Of a DNA stretch of 64,000 bases, positions 37,121 through 47,388 are shown in pieces (position 1 is the stretch's first letter; each line of letters begins with the position of its first letter). The notes beneath the pieces are model-generated. The model was not told the DNA's origin. It was given only the letters and a program-made list of their open reading frames with translations, and searched no databases. The stretch comes from Deinococcus planocerae. Its GTDB lineage: Bacteria > Deinococcota > Deinococci > Deinococcales > Deinococcaceae. The stretch lies in assembly GCF_002869765.1 (NCBI RefSeq), contig NZ_PNOR01000022.1, positions 8,584 to 72,583 of the forward strand. The letters are read 5' to 3'. The position numbers and the translations under genes were made by a program.

Positions 37121-38509
37121 TCAGACGGGGCGCACCCGGACCGTCAGCGCGGGCAGATTCACGTCGCCCAGCCGCACCTTGAGCGCCGTACCCACGGGCG
37201 CGGGCGTGCTCAGCGGCAGGTCGAGGGCGAGGTCCGGGATCAGCAGGGTCGCCTGCGGGCCGCGGCGGTCCACCACCACCGCCTCCCACTCGCGCCCCGG
37301 CTGCGCGGCGATGAAGCGCAGGGTGTGGTGGCGGCGGCTGAGGCGTTCGGCCTGCCGGGTGGCGTCCGCGTTCAGGCTCGCCTGCGCGACGCGGGCGGCG
37401 ACCTCCTTGCCGCCCAGGGGCTCGCCGCCCGTCAGCGCCGCCCTGAGTTGCTGGTGAACCACGAGGTCGAGATATCGCCGCATCGGGCTTGTCGCCTGGG
37501 CATAGAGGTCGAGGCCCATTCCGTGATGGGGCCCCGGCGCGGGCTGGAAGCGGGTGCGGGCCAGCGTCTTGCGCCGCGCCCAGTGGGCGTTCAGGGAGTC
37601 GCCCCGCACGTCCCGCGTCGGCGCGTCCTGGGTGGCGAAGGGGAGGGGGAGGGCGTGGTCGTCCGCGTAGATCGCCGCCCCCCACCCCGCCAGCGTCATG
37701 CACTCCTGCACGACGGCGCGCATCTCGGGCTTGGGGAGGGGCGTCACGGCGGCACCCGCCTCGTCCGCCCGCACCCGCACCTCGGGGAGGTCGATGCTCA
37801 GGGCGCCTTCCGACTCGCGCAGCTCCCGGCTCGCGCGGGCCAGCCGGGCGAGGGTGGCGAAGGGTTCCTCGCCCGCCTCCAGCCGCGCCTGCGCCTCGGT
37901 GTACGTCAGCCGGGTGACCCGCACCCGAGTCAGTTGCACGTCCACCGCGTCCGCGTTCCCGTCCGCGTCGAGGTCGAGGCTGATCGAGAAGGCCGGGCTC
38001 GTCTCCGAGAGGCCCAGGCCCGCCTTCTCGACCAGGGCGTCGGGCAGCATCCCAATCGTCCGGTCGGGGAGGTAGAGGGTCGCCCCCCGCGCCCGCGCCT
38101 CCAGGTCGAGCGGGCTGTCGGGCGGGACGAGGGCCGCCACGTCCGCCACGTGGACCCACAGCCGGGTCAGGCCCCCCTCCAGCGGCTCGATGCCCACCGC
38201 GTCGTCCGGGTCGCGGTTGCCCTCGTCGTCGATGGCGAAGGTGGCGAGGTGGGTGAGGTCCAGCCGCTCCTCGTCGGGGAAGTCGGGCACCTCCAGCGTC
38301 ACGGGCGTCAGCGCGGCCCCCAGTCGGTCGGCGTAAGGCGTCCGCGCCTCCGGCCACAGCCCCAGGCGCAGCAGCAGCGCGTGGGCGGCCTCGGGCGTCT
38401 CGGGTTGCCCCAGCTCACGCAGCGCGCGGGACTTCTCCTGCTTGCCGCGCGCCACCAGTTCCACCTCGGTGCGTTGCGCGGGCGTCAGGTCGGGGAGGGG
38501 TTGGGTCAT
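37121..38509 (-). CDS. RNB-domain ribonuclease (RNase II/R family)
   Basis: 462 residues. The RNB catalytic core (about 80-390) has the metal-binding Asp cluster in FAIDDEGNRDPDDAVGI, WVHVADVAALVP, TLYLPDRTIGMLP and, near the end, YAQATSPMRRYLDLVVHQQL, the highly conserved RNB tail. A short C-terminal S1-like segment follows. The N-terminal cold-shock domains are replaced by a helical region, as in the shorter Deinococcus-type RNase II. It degrades RNA 3' to 5'. TATCCT lies 7 nt before the ATG. Confidence 0.93.
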   Translation of the reverse strand: MTQPLPDLTPAQRTEVELVARGKQEKSRALRELGQPETPEAAHALLLRLGLWPEARTPYADRLGAALTPVTLEVPDFPDEERLDLTHLATFAIDDEGNRDPDDAVGIEPLEGGLTRLWVHVADVAALVPPDSPLDLEARARGATLYLPDRTIGMLPDALVEKAGLGLSETSPAFSISLDLDADGNADAVDVQLTRVRVTRLTYTEAQARLEAGEEPFATLARLARASRELRESEGALSIDLPEVRVRADEAGAAVTPLPKPEMRAVVQECMTLAGWGAAIYADDHALPLPFATQDAPTRDVRGDSLNAHWARRKTLARTRFQPAPGPHHGMGLDLYAQATSPMRRYLDLVVHQQLRAALTGGEPLGGKEVAARVAQASLNADATRQAERLSRRHHTLRFIAAQPGREWEAVVVDRRGPQATLLIPDLALDLPLSTPAPVGTALKVRLGDVNLPALTVRVRPV

Positions 38510-38516
38510 GGGAGGC

Positions 38517-38522
38517 AGGATA
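38517..38522 (-). promoter_or_regulatory. Leaderless -10 hexamer of the RNB gene (TATCCT)
   Basis: On the minus strand TATCCT is followed by 7 nt and the ATG at 38509. It has no ribosome binding site. Confidence 0.55.
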
Positions 38523-38659
38523 GCGGGCCCGTCGCTTCAGACCGGGCGGGTTTTCGAGAATGTAAAGCCTAGCTTACCACGCCTCCGGCAAAGGAGACCA
38601 TTGACCCTTCTGATTTCGCCTCTATCAGGGCCTGCTGCTCTAAGTATGGAAAGCGGTAC

Positions 38660-38705
38660 TTGACATTCTATGCCTCAGGTGTTTCTATTCTCTCAAAGGA
38701 GGGGC
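38660..38705 (+). promoter_or_regulatory. Consensus -35, -10 and strong RBS of the YvlB-like operon
   Basis: An exact TTGACA (38660-38665) precedes TCTATT (spacing 18) or TATTCT (spacing 20) around 38684-38691, and AAAGGAGG follows at about 38696. Unlike most genes here, this one has a leader and a strong Shine-Dalgarno, suggesting high or stress-linked expression. Confidence 0.65.
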
Positions 38706-38707
38706 GC

Positions 38708-39583
<876 letters not shown>

Positions 39584-39596
39584 GGGGGGAAGCGAG

Positions 39597-40256
39597 ATGA
39601 AAGAGAAGGTCAAACGTCTGCTCGACCTCGTGCGCGCGGGGCGCCTGAGTCTGGAGGACGCCGCGCCTCTGCTCGCCGCCCTAAGCCCCCGCCTCGCGCT
39701 GACGGAGGCCGACCGCGAACTCGTCGCCTCGTTGCTCGCCCGCGAGGAGATGGAGACGGGTCAGGTCGCCGAGCATCTGCTGCTTTTACGCGGGGTGCGC
39801 GACGTTCCTCAACCGCCGCCGCCCCCCCGGGCCCCGGGCACGCTGGGTTCGGCAGAGTGGGTACGAACGGGTCCGCTGCCGCGCGGCGTGGACGGCTTCG
39901 TGGACCGCCTGACAGGAGGGATCGACACCATCATGGAACGAGTCGAAGACGGCCTGGACCGCACTGTCTGGGGTGGCGCTCCCCGCGCCGGGCGCGGCGC
40001 CTCAACCCCTCCCTCCGCCCGCATCCTGCGCGTACAGGTCGAGTCCTCGGAGGGCGACGAGTACACCGCCAACCTCCCCGTCAGCCTCGCGCCGCACCTG
40101 GGCAAGCTGATCCCCGCCCACGGCCTGCGGGCGCTGGAACGCGCGGGCCTGAGCGTCGAGGCGCTGCAACTCCTGATTGAGGCCGACCCCCCGCCCGGCG
40201 ACCTGATCAATGCCGAGGACGGCGAGGGCAACAGCGTCAGGCTCAGCCTGAAGTGA
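39597..40256 (+). CDS. SHOCT-like N-terminal domain protein
   Basis: 219 residues, 13 nt after the YvlB-like gene with GGGGGAAGCGAG ahead of the ATG. It begins VKRLLDLVRAGRLSLEDAAPLL, the same short helical motif as its neighbour, then a Pro-rich linker (about 75-90). It ends in a domain with HLGKLIPAHGLRALERAGLS and LLIEADPPPGDLINAEDGEG. Its partner genes suggest a shared regulatory or envelope role. No catalytic motif seen. Confidence 0.78.
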   Translation: MKEKVKRLLDLVRAGRLSLEDAAPLLAALSPRLALTEADRELVASLLAREEMETGQVAEHLLLLRGVRDVPQPPPPPRAPGTLGSAEWVRTGPLPRGVDGFVDRLTGGIDTIMERVEDGLDRTVWGGAPRAGRGASTPPSARILRVQVESSEGDEYTANLPVSLAPHLGKLIPAHGLRALERAGLSVEALQLLIEADPPPGDLINAEDGEGNSVRLSLK

Positions 40257-40322
40257 GGCGGAAGGCCGAAGGCAGATGGCAAAAGGCTTTTTGGGTTCGC
40301 CTTAGACCTTCGGCCTTCCGCC
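40257..40322 (+). repeat. Perfect 16-bp inverted repeat upstream of the DUF2089-like gene
   Basis: The arms 40257-40272 and 40307-40322 are perfectly complementary (GGCGGAAGGCCGAAGG type) with a 34-nt loop. A second smaller pair, CAGATGG/CCATCTG, adds to it. No T-run follows, so this may be an operator or mRNA processing structure rather than a terminator. TAGAGT (40330) follows it immediately. Confidence 0.75.
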
Positions 40323-40341
40323 ATCTGCGTAGAGTGACCCC

Positions 40342-40698
40342 ATGCCCCGCCCCCTGCCCCTGCCCTTTCCCGACGAGACGGAAGCCCCGCTCGTCATGGA
40401 GCTGCGTTTTCCCACGAGCGGCGTCACCGTGCGCGGCGTGTTCGAGCTCAACGAGTTCGCCACCCTGACGCCCGAGAACCTCGATTTCCTGCGCCTGTAC
40501 ATCCGGGTGCGCGGCAACCTCAAGGAGGTCGAGCGGGTGCTGGGCCTGAGCTACCCCACCGTGCGCGCCCGCTTCGATACCCTGCTGCGCGCCATCGGCT
40601 ACGAGCCGGAAGCCGCCGACCCCCAGGCCGAGGTGCTGGCGAGCCTGGAACGCGGCGAGATCACCCCGGACGAGGCGGCCAGGAAGCTGCGGCGGTGA
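40342..40698 (+). CDS. DUF2089-like protein lacking the zinc ribbon
   Basis: 118 residues. The core FLRLYIRVRGNLKEVERVLG followed by SYPTVRARFDTLLRAIGY matches the helix-turn-helix-like part of DUF2089. Family members usually begin with a Cys-pair zinc ribbon; none of those Cys are present. The C-terminal EVLASLERGEITPDEAARKL repeats the SHOCT-like motif of the two genes before it. TAGAGT lies 6 nt before the ATG. It is a likely regulator of the operon. Confidence 0.82.
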   Translation: MPRPLPLPFPDETEAPLVMELRFPTSGVTVRGVFELNEFATLTPENLDFLRLYIRVRGNLKEVERVLGLSYPTVRARFDTLLRAIGYEPEAADPQAEVLASLERGEITPDEAARKLRR

Positions 40699-40752
40699 GG
40701 GGGACGCAGGAAGAAGCCCTCACCGCGTCCCGTGCACTGCCTCCCGCGTCCC

Positions 40753-41313
40753 TCACAGCACGCCCAGGTAAATCTCGTCCAGCGTGAGGCGGCGGCCCAG
40801 GCAGGGAATGTCGATGCTGCCGCTGCCGCTCAGGTCCTGCAACTCCCACCCGCCGTCCTGCCGACTGTAGGCGTACACGCGCCGCTCCCTCTGCTCCACG
40901 ATCAGGTAGGTCTGGAGGGAGGGGATGGCGGTGTAGACGCCATATTTCCCGAAGCGGTCGTGGGCGGCGGTGCTTTGCGAGAGCACTTCCACAAGCAGGC
41001 AGGGGGAGGTCTCGGCGTCGTTGTCGCCGCTGTCCTGGTCACAGACGAGCATCACGTCGGGGTAGAAAAAAGACGTGCTGCCTTCCGTCCTCAGTTTCAT
41101 GTCGTTCTGATAGAGGCGGCATCCGGCGCGAACGGCATCCAGGTACAGCACGCCAAAGACGTTGCCGCTGATCAGCGCGTGCGGGCGGCTTGCCCCCGCC
41201 TGCCCGTGCAGCGGATACACGAAGCCCCCCACGTACTCGCGCTTGTAGGGGCTTTTCTCCTCCGTTCGCAGGTACTCCTCCACGCTCATCGCTCGGGGGG
41301 CGGGGTCGCTCAT
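40753..41313 (-). CDS. Uma2-family PD-(D/E)XK nuclease-like protein
   Basis: 186 residues. The Uma2 pattern is clear: MSVEEYLRTEEKSPYKREYV near the start, FYPDVMLVC with the Asp, LLVEVLSQSTAAHDRFGKYG with Glu and Lys, and YTAIPSLQTYLIVEQ. This fold is restriction-endonuclease-like and expanded in Deinococcus, cyanobacteria and others; its role is unknown. It starts at an ATGA overlap with the GNAT gene but also has TACGAT 6 nt before the ATG. Confidence 0.88.
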   Translation of the reverse strand: MSDPAPRAMSVEEYLRTEEKSPYKREYVGGFVYPLHGQAGASRPHALISGNVFGVLYLDAVRAGCRLYQNDMKLRTEGSTSFFYPDVMLVCDQDSGDNDAETSPCLLVEVLSQSTAAHDRFGKYGVYTAIPSLQTYLIVEQRERRVYAYSRQDGGWELQDLSGSGSIDIPCLGRRLTLDEIYLGVL

Positions 41314-41855
41314 GGCCCCATCGTAAGCCGCGCGAGGTCGTCCCACACCATCCACACCTCGCGCAGTTCGCCGCCGCTCGGCAGCGTCTCGGTCCTCTCG
41401 CCCGCCTCACGTCCGCCCAGGTGGGCGTAGTAGGCCCGGGTGGGGTTTTGGTCCAGCACCCACAGGGCCAGCGACCGGAAGCCCCGTTCCCGCAACTCGC
41501 GCGCCAGGGCCGAGACGAGCGCGCGGCCCACGCCACGCCCCTGCGCCAGCTTCAGCGCGTAGAGCGTGTACAGCTCCGCGTCGAAGCCGGGGTGCTCGCG
41601 TGCGGGGCCCCCCGAGGTGAAGGCGACGACCTCCCCCTCCCGCTCGGCGACGAGGACGACCTCGCCCGTCCCGGCGGCCAGGTGGCGGGTCCAGAAGCCT
41701 TCGCGGCGCTCGCGGGCCACCTCGCCCGTCGCCCGGGTCAGGAAGTCCTCCGGCATCAGGCCCGTGTACGTCTCCCGCCAGCTCGTGACGTGGACGTGGG
41801 CGATGCCCGGCGCGTCGGCGGGGACGGCGGGGCGGACGAGGAAGGGCAGGGTCAT
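41310..41855 (-). CDS. GNAT-family N-acetyltransferase
   Basis: 181 residues of the GNAT fold: FLVRPAVPADAPGIAHVHV, VVLVAEREGEVVAFTSGGP, then motif A in LYALKLAQGRGVGRALVSAL (Q-G-x-G-x-G-x-A) and AYYAHLGGREAGE. The WRETYTGLMPEDFL stretch is frequent in aminoglycoside/peptide-type GNATs. The substrate is unknown. TACCCT lies 5 nt before the ATG, with GGGCC between, exactly as for the flavin reductase gene. Confidence 0.9.
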   Translation of the reverse strand: MTLPFLVRPAVPADAPGIAHVHVTSWRETYTGLMPEDFLTRATGEVARERREGFWTRHLAAGTGEVVLVAEREGEVVAFTSGGPAREHPGFDAELYTLYALKLAQGRGVGRALVSALARELRERGFRSLALWVLDQNPTRAYYAHLGGREAGERTETLPSGGELREVWMVWDDLARLTMGP

Positions 41856-41871
41856 GGCCCAGGGTACGGGG

Positions 41872-42552
<681 letters not shown>

Positions 42553-42583
42553 GGCCCAGGGTAGCGGCTCGGTGGCGGAACGC

Positions 42584-42589
42584 TATGCT
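42584..42589 (+). promoter_or_regulatory. Leaderless -10 hexamer of xseB (TATGCT)
   Basis: TATGCT is followed by 6 nt and then GTG 42596. The identical hexamer and spacing recur 292 nt later before plsC (42876-42881). Confidence 0.6.
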
Positions 42590-42595
42590 CGGGGG

Positions 42596-42862
42596 GTGCC
42601 GGACGCTCAGCCGCTCACCTACCGCGAGGCCTACGCGCGGCTTTCCCGCATCGCCGCCGAGCTGGAGAGCGGGGACGCCGACCTCGACCGGGTGCTGCCG
42701 CTGCTGGAGGAGGCGAAGACCGCCTACGCCGCCTGCCGGGAACGCATCGAGGCGGTGCGGGCGGTGCTGGCCGGGGAGTGGGCGACCACCGAGCCGGACG
42801 TGGACGAGGACGACGAGGCGGACGATCCCCCCGGGGACGACCCGGACGCCGATCCCTACTGA
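42596..42862 (+). CDS. xseB: Exodeoxyribonuclease VII small subunit
   Basis: 88 residues from GTG 42596. YREAYARLSRIAAELESGDADL and LEEAKTAYAACRERIEAVRA (both in part) fit the XseB two-helix hairpin. The Asp/Glu-rich tail (DVDEDDEADD) is common in the family. It assembles with XseA, not encoded here, to degrade single-stranded DNA. The start is set by the TATGCT hexamer 6 nt upstream. Confidence 0.88.
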   Translation: MPDAQPLTYREAYARLSRIAAELESGDADLDRVLPLLEEAKTAYAACRERIEAVRAVLAGEWATTEPDVDEDDEADDPPGDDPDADPY

Positions 42863-42875
42863 CGGGCGCTCGGCG

Positions 42876-42881
42876 TATGCT
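42876..42881 (+). promoter_or_regulatory. Leaderless -10 hexamer of plsC (TATGCT)
   Basis: TATGCT then 6 nt then ATG 42888. No ribosome binding site. Confidence 0.6.
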
Positions 42882-42887
42882 CGCCCC

Positions 42888-43520
42888 ATGAGCGACGCCC
42901 GCCCCTCCGCCGCGCCTCCCGCCGAAACGCTCCGGGCCCCCAGGGTCAATCCGCTCGTGTACCGCCTCGTGGTGACCGTCACGACGCTGCCGATCTTCCT
43001 GCGGGGTCAGAGCATCGAAGTCCACGGGCGCGAGAACGTCCCGCCGCCCGGCACGCCGCTGATCGTCGCCGGGAACCACCGCACGGGCTTCGACCCCTTC
43101 CTGATCGCGCGCAGCCTGCCGCCGGGCCGTTACCTGCAATTCATGGCGAAAAAAGAACTCTTCGTCCCGGTCATCGGCCCAATCATCCGCGCGGGCGGGT
43201 CCTTCCCGGTGGACCGCAGCGCGAACGACCTGGGGGCGGTGCGGACCAGCCTGCGCGTCCTCCAGGGGGGCGGGACCCTGGGCATCTTCCCCGAGGGCAC
43301 GCGCGGCGGGGGCGAGTTGCAGGGCGGCGTGGCCCTCCTCGCGCTCAAGGGCAAATCTCCCGTGCTCCCCGTGGGTCTGAGCCGGGTAGGCCGGCGCTGG
43401 ATCGTCCGCTTCGGTGAACCCATCGAGCCCACCGGGGGCATCAAGGCCCTGACCGCCCTGATCGGCGAGCGCATCGCCGCCCTCGCCGAGCCGGTGGAGG
43501 GGGGCGTCCGGTCACGGTGA
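42888..43520 (+). CDS. plsC: 1-acyl-sn-glycerol-3-phosphate acyltransferase
   Basis: 210 residues. The catalytic H-x4-D is in GNHRTGFDPF; the second motif is FFAKKELF-like (MAKKELFVPVIG), the third FPEGTRGGGE and the fourth VLPVGLS. It makes phosphatidic acid from lysophosphatidic acid at the membrane; a hydrophobic stretch (about 25-45) anchors it. It has its own leaderless promoter, so it is not strictly tied to xseB. Confidence 0.92.
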   Translation: MSDARPSAAPPAETLRAPRVNPLVYRLVVTVTTLPIFLRGQSIEVHGRENVPPPGTPLIVAGNHRTGFDPFLIARSLPPGRYLQFMAKKELFVPVIGPIIRAGGSFPVDRSANDLGAVRTSLRVLQGGGTLGIFPEGTRGGGELQGGVALLALKGKSPVLPVGLSRVGRRWIVRFGEPIEPTGGIKALTALIGERIAALAEPVEGGVRSR

Positions 43521-43538
43521 GGGAGGCCGGGCCGGGGC

Positions 43539-43544
43539 TATAGT
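43539..43544 (+). promoter_or_regulatory. -10 element of riboswitch 2 transcript (TATAGT)
   Basis: TATAGT lies about 7 nt before the first predicted riboswitch base. The -35 region overlaps the end of plsC. Confidence 0.55.
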
Positions 43545-43550
43545 GGCCCG

Positions 43551-43640
43551 CGACGGGCGTGGGGGAAGCCGGTGGAATTCCGGCACTGTCGCGCAACGGT
43601 AAGGGTGCTCTTGTGGGGGTCCCGAGTCCGAACACCCGCC
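43551..43640 (+). ncRNA. Cobalamin riboswitch aptamer 2
   Basis: Core elements in order: GGGGGAAGCCGGTGGAATTC, CCGGCACTGTCGCGCAACGG, TAAGGGTG, then CCCGAGTCCGAACACCCGCC as the 3' conserved segment. Between it and btuC are about 225 nt. They contain a CGCCGCC/GGGGGCGG hairpin, but no clear T-tract terminator, so control may be translational or by another structure. No other gene is seen in 43521-43865. Confidence 0.92.
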
Positions 43641-43865
43641 CCGTCCGGGCCGAAGCTCCCCGACCGGAGCGGCCCGTGCCCCGACCTCTCGCGGACTGGA
43701 GGAAAGCGCCGGGTTCCTTGCATCCTTGCAGTCGAGCCCTGGACGTGCCCCCTCCGCCGCCTCCCTTCACCGGGGGCGGTGCTGCTTTGGCCGCGCGGGG
43801 AGGAGGAACGAGACCCATGCTCCCACCCCCGACCCTCCACCCCCTCTCTGGCCCACCGGGGCGCG

Positions 43866-44877
<1,012 letters not shown>

Positions 44878-44891
<14 letters not shown>

Positions 44892-45702
44892 GGCGGTCGG
44901 CGGTCAGCCGTCAGCCGTCGGCGTGGACACGTTGGAGGCGCGGGAGCTGCACGTGCGGGCGGGAACGCACCCGGCGGTGCGGGGGGTGAGTGCGGCGTTC
45001 CGGGCCGGGGAGTTCGCCGCCGTGATCGGGCCGAACGGGGCGGGGAAGAGTACGCTGCTGCGGGCACTGCTGGGGCTGAGCCGTCCGGAGGCGGGGGAGG
45101 TGCGGCTCTCGGGCCGTCCGCTGGCGGGGTGGTCCCGGGCGGAGCGGGCCCGGACGCTCGCCTACCTCGCGCAGGGGGAGGAGCTGCCCCTGGAGGCCCG
45201 AGTCCGCGACGTGGTGGCCCTCGGACGCGGGGCGGGCGCCTGGAAGTGGGGCCTGATCCCCACCCGGCCCTGGACCCAGGCCGACGAGGACGCGGTGACC
45301 GCGGCGCTGGAACGCACCGACACCCGGCGTTTCGAGGACCGCCGCGTCCGCGAGCTGTCGGGCGGGGAGCGGCAGCGGGTCTCCCTGGCCCGGGCCCTGG
45401 CCGCCGGGCCCCGGTTCCTGCTCCTCGACGAGCCCACCAACCACCTCGACCTCGCCTACGGGCTGGACCTCCTGCGGCACCTGCGTTGCGAGGTCGCCGG
45501 GGGCCTGGGCGTGGTCGCCGTCCTGCACGACTTGGGCCTCGCCGCCCGCGCCGACCGCCTGCTGCTGCTCGCCGGGGGCCGGGTGCTCGCGCAGGGCCCC
45601 CCCGAAGAAGTGCTCACCCCCGCCCACCTCCACGCCGCCTACGGGCTGCGGGCGAGGGTCGCGCGTGACGGGGAACGCCTGCTCGTCATCCCGGAGGACT
45701 GA
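44878..45702 (+). CDS. btuD: Cobalamin ABC transporter ATPase
   Basis: 274 residues. Walker A GPNGAGKST (about 50), signature LSGGERQR (about 160), Walker B FLLLDEPTNHLD and H-loop VLHDL. The beginning is uncertain: GTG at 44878 or 44884 overlaps btuC, but residues 1-16 are encoded by a GTCAGCC-type short repeat, so GTG 44929 may be the real start. It couples ATP hydrolysis to BtuC. Confidence 0.92.
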
Positions 45703-45708
45703 CCTACC

Positions 45709-46050
45709 TTGCCGCCGAAATACTTCGAGACCCGTGGGCACCTGCTCGTCTGCCAGGGCCCGAACTGCAAGGCCCGCGGCTCGGCGCTGCTGTACCGCGC
45801 CCTCTGGACCCACCTGGAGCGCCACTCGCTGGCCTACTACAAGACGGGCGGCAGCGTCCGCCTGACCGAGAGCGGCTGCCTGGGCGCGTGCAGCTTCGGC
45901 CCGGCCCTCTGTGTGTACCGCTCCCGACTGGGCCGACTGGAGGAGGGCTGGTACGCCGCCGCCGACCTCCCCCTCGCCTCGGCGGTGGCGCGGGCGGTGC
46001 AGGAAGAGGCGGAGTTGCCGGGAGAGCGGCGGTACGGGCCGGGCGAATGA
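45709..46050 (+). CDS. Thioredoxin-like (2Fe-2S) ferredoxin
   Basis: 113 residues from TTG 45709, 6 nt after btuD. Four cysteines fit the thioredoxin-like ferredoxin pattern: LVCQGPNCKARG and SGCLGACSFGPALCVY. Such ferredoxins occur in cobalamin clusters (CbiW type), where a redox role in cobalt reduction or ring contraction has been suggested. It is the last gene of the riboswitch 2 unit. Confidence 0.88.
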   Translation: MPPKYFETRGHLLVCQGPNCKARGSALLYRALWTHLERHSLAYYKTGGSVRLTESGCLGACSFGPALCVYRSRLGRLEEGWYAAADLPLASAVARAVQEEAELPGERRYGPGE

Positions 46051-46127
46051 AGCTTTGTCCCTGGAAGGCGGGTAAGCCTCACGCAGGCTGGGACAAAGGC
46101 CGGGCAGGGGGGGTGTAGAGAGGGGTC

Positions 46128-46484
46128 ATGGAGCCGGTCAACCTCATCTCTGTGTCCGTGAAACGCCCCCGGTTGCGACCGTGGATCGACTTCGGCGGTT
46201 TCTTCGCCTTCTTCGGCATCTCGGGGGTGGACCACGACCGCGAGCAGCGTGTCCAGAGGCGTTTCGAGGAGGAGTTCTACCGCAACCGGGTGACCGCGAC
46301 GCTCTCGGCCCGCGTCGCCCCCGGCACCTATGCCCTGGGCGGACTGCCGGAGGAGGCCAACCGCCTGGGCTGGACCGTCTTGCCGAGCGGAACGGCGACC
46401 ACCCGCCTGAGCGACGACAGCCTCGCCAGCCTGCGGGCGTGGATGGAGCGGGGGTCACGGAAGGTCGAGCCCACGCCGCTGTAG
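46128..46484 (+). CDS. Hypothetical protein
   Basis: 118 residues; not recognised. The N-terminus is basic (VKRPRLRPWIDFGGFFAFFG) and may be a membrane-interacting segment. The rest is mixed alpha/beta with VAPGTYALGGLPEEANRLGW and RLSDDSLASLRAWME. It follows the ferredoxin after 77 nt. TAGAGA lies 6 nt before the ATG, a weak match to the leaderless pattern. Confidence 0.62.
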   Translation: MEPVNLISVSVKRPRLRPWIDFGGFFAFFGISGVDHDREQRVQRRFEEEFYRNRVTATLSARVAPGTYALGGLPEEANRLGWTVLPSGTATTRLSDDSLASLRAWMERGSRKVEPTPL

Positions 46485-46530
46485 GGGTGGGTCGGTCAGG
46501 GGCGAGGTGTCGGAGAATCCGCCGCTAAGT

Positions 46531-46830
46531 TTAGTTCTGAAGCAAGGAGAAGAGAAGGATTAGCTCACGGAAAAATTCGTAGAGCCAGTAAAGCGACAAC
46601 ACACCAAAGAAAATGGCCCAGCCCAACTTCCTCTGCTTCCAGAACCACAGGGTGCTGGGGATAGAGCCGATCAGGACCAGGACATGCAGCCCCATCTTTC
46701 CCAGAAGTTGGGAGGCTGTGGATGGGCCCCAGATGCTCAGGCTGAGAAACAACACGGCAGGCAAAATCACCACGACATATTGAAGAGAGGTCAAACCGCG
46801 CGGCTTGGTCACCCCCTGCTCTTCCGTCAC
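46531..46830 (-). CDS. Small three-helix membrane protein
   Basis: 99 residues from GTG 46830, which overlaps the upstream gene's stop by 4 nt (GTGA). Three hydrophobic segments: LQYVVVILPAVLFLSLSI, HVLVLIGSIPSTLWF and WAIFFGVLSLYWLYEFF. No family recognised. Its third codon positions are less GC-biased than those of its neighbours. Confidence 0.65.
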   Translation of the reverse strand: MTEEQGVTKPRGLTSLQYVVVILPAVLFLSLSIWGPSTASQLLGKMGLHVLVLIGSIPSTLWFWKQRKLGWAIFFGVLSLYWLYEFFRELILLFSLLQN

Positions 46831-47183
46831 CGCCACAGCCCGCCCACCCAGGCCAGCCCGAAGCACACGCCCGCTGCGATCAGGGCGACCAGCATGGGGG
46901 CGAGCGGCCACTGAATGCCCGGGGCAGCGCGGCCAAGCTTGCCCCGAGCGGTGGCCTCGGCTCCTGCCGTCCGCGACGCGCCGAGGGCCATCGCCCCGGC
47001 CAGGACGCACAGGGCGGTGCCCGCGAAGTTGAACCCGGCCAGCACGCTCGCCAGCCCGTTCCTGAACAGCAAGAGGCCGAGAAGGGCGCAGACGGCGCCG
47101 AAGCCCACCCCGTACAGCGCCCCGCGTTGGAGGAGGTCTCCCAGCGCGGCCCACCGATTCCGGGGTTCAGTTGAAGAGTTCAT
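46827..47183 (-). CDS. Small membrane protein
   Basis: 118 residues with hydrophobic helices at about 20-40 (YGVGFGAVCALLGLLLF), 45-65 and 95-115. It starts at ATG 47183 (MNSSTEPRNRW) and is translationally coupled to the membrane protein that follows. No motif or family is recognised. The two probably form a unit of unknown role. Confidence 0.65.
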   Translation of the reverse strand: MNSSTEPRNRWAALGDLLQRGALYGVGFGAVCALLGLLLFRNGLASVLAGFNFAGTALCVLAGAMALGASRTAGAEATARGKLGRAAPGIQWPLAPMLVALIAAGVCFGLAWVGGLWR

Positions 47184-47327
47184 AGCTCGGGGTAAGCCTG
47201 TCGGACAGATTCGGTGCTTCCAGGCAGGGCCGATAGCCGAGCTGGTGAGGTTAAGGGGGCCCGTTCTCATCTCCTCCCCTGGCTGTCGCCCGGACGCTCT
47301 GGCCGGTGTGCGGGCGGCGAAGTGAAA

Positions 47328-47360
47328 CCCCATGCCTTCCTTCTCGAAGGGGGCATGGGG
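47328..47360 (-). terminator. Hairpin after the beta-propeller lipoprotein gene
   Basis: Perfect 9-bp arms, CCCCATGCC (47328-47336) and GGCATGGGG (47352-47360), with a further inner TTC/GAA pairing. On the minus strand it is followed by TTTCAC, a weak T-tract, 29 nt beyond the stop of the lipoprotein gene. Confidence 0.7.
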
Positions 47361-47388
47361 CAACCTGTGGTCTCCAGGAAGGATGGGA

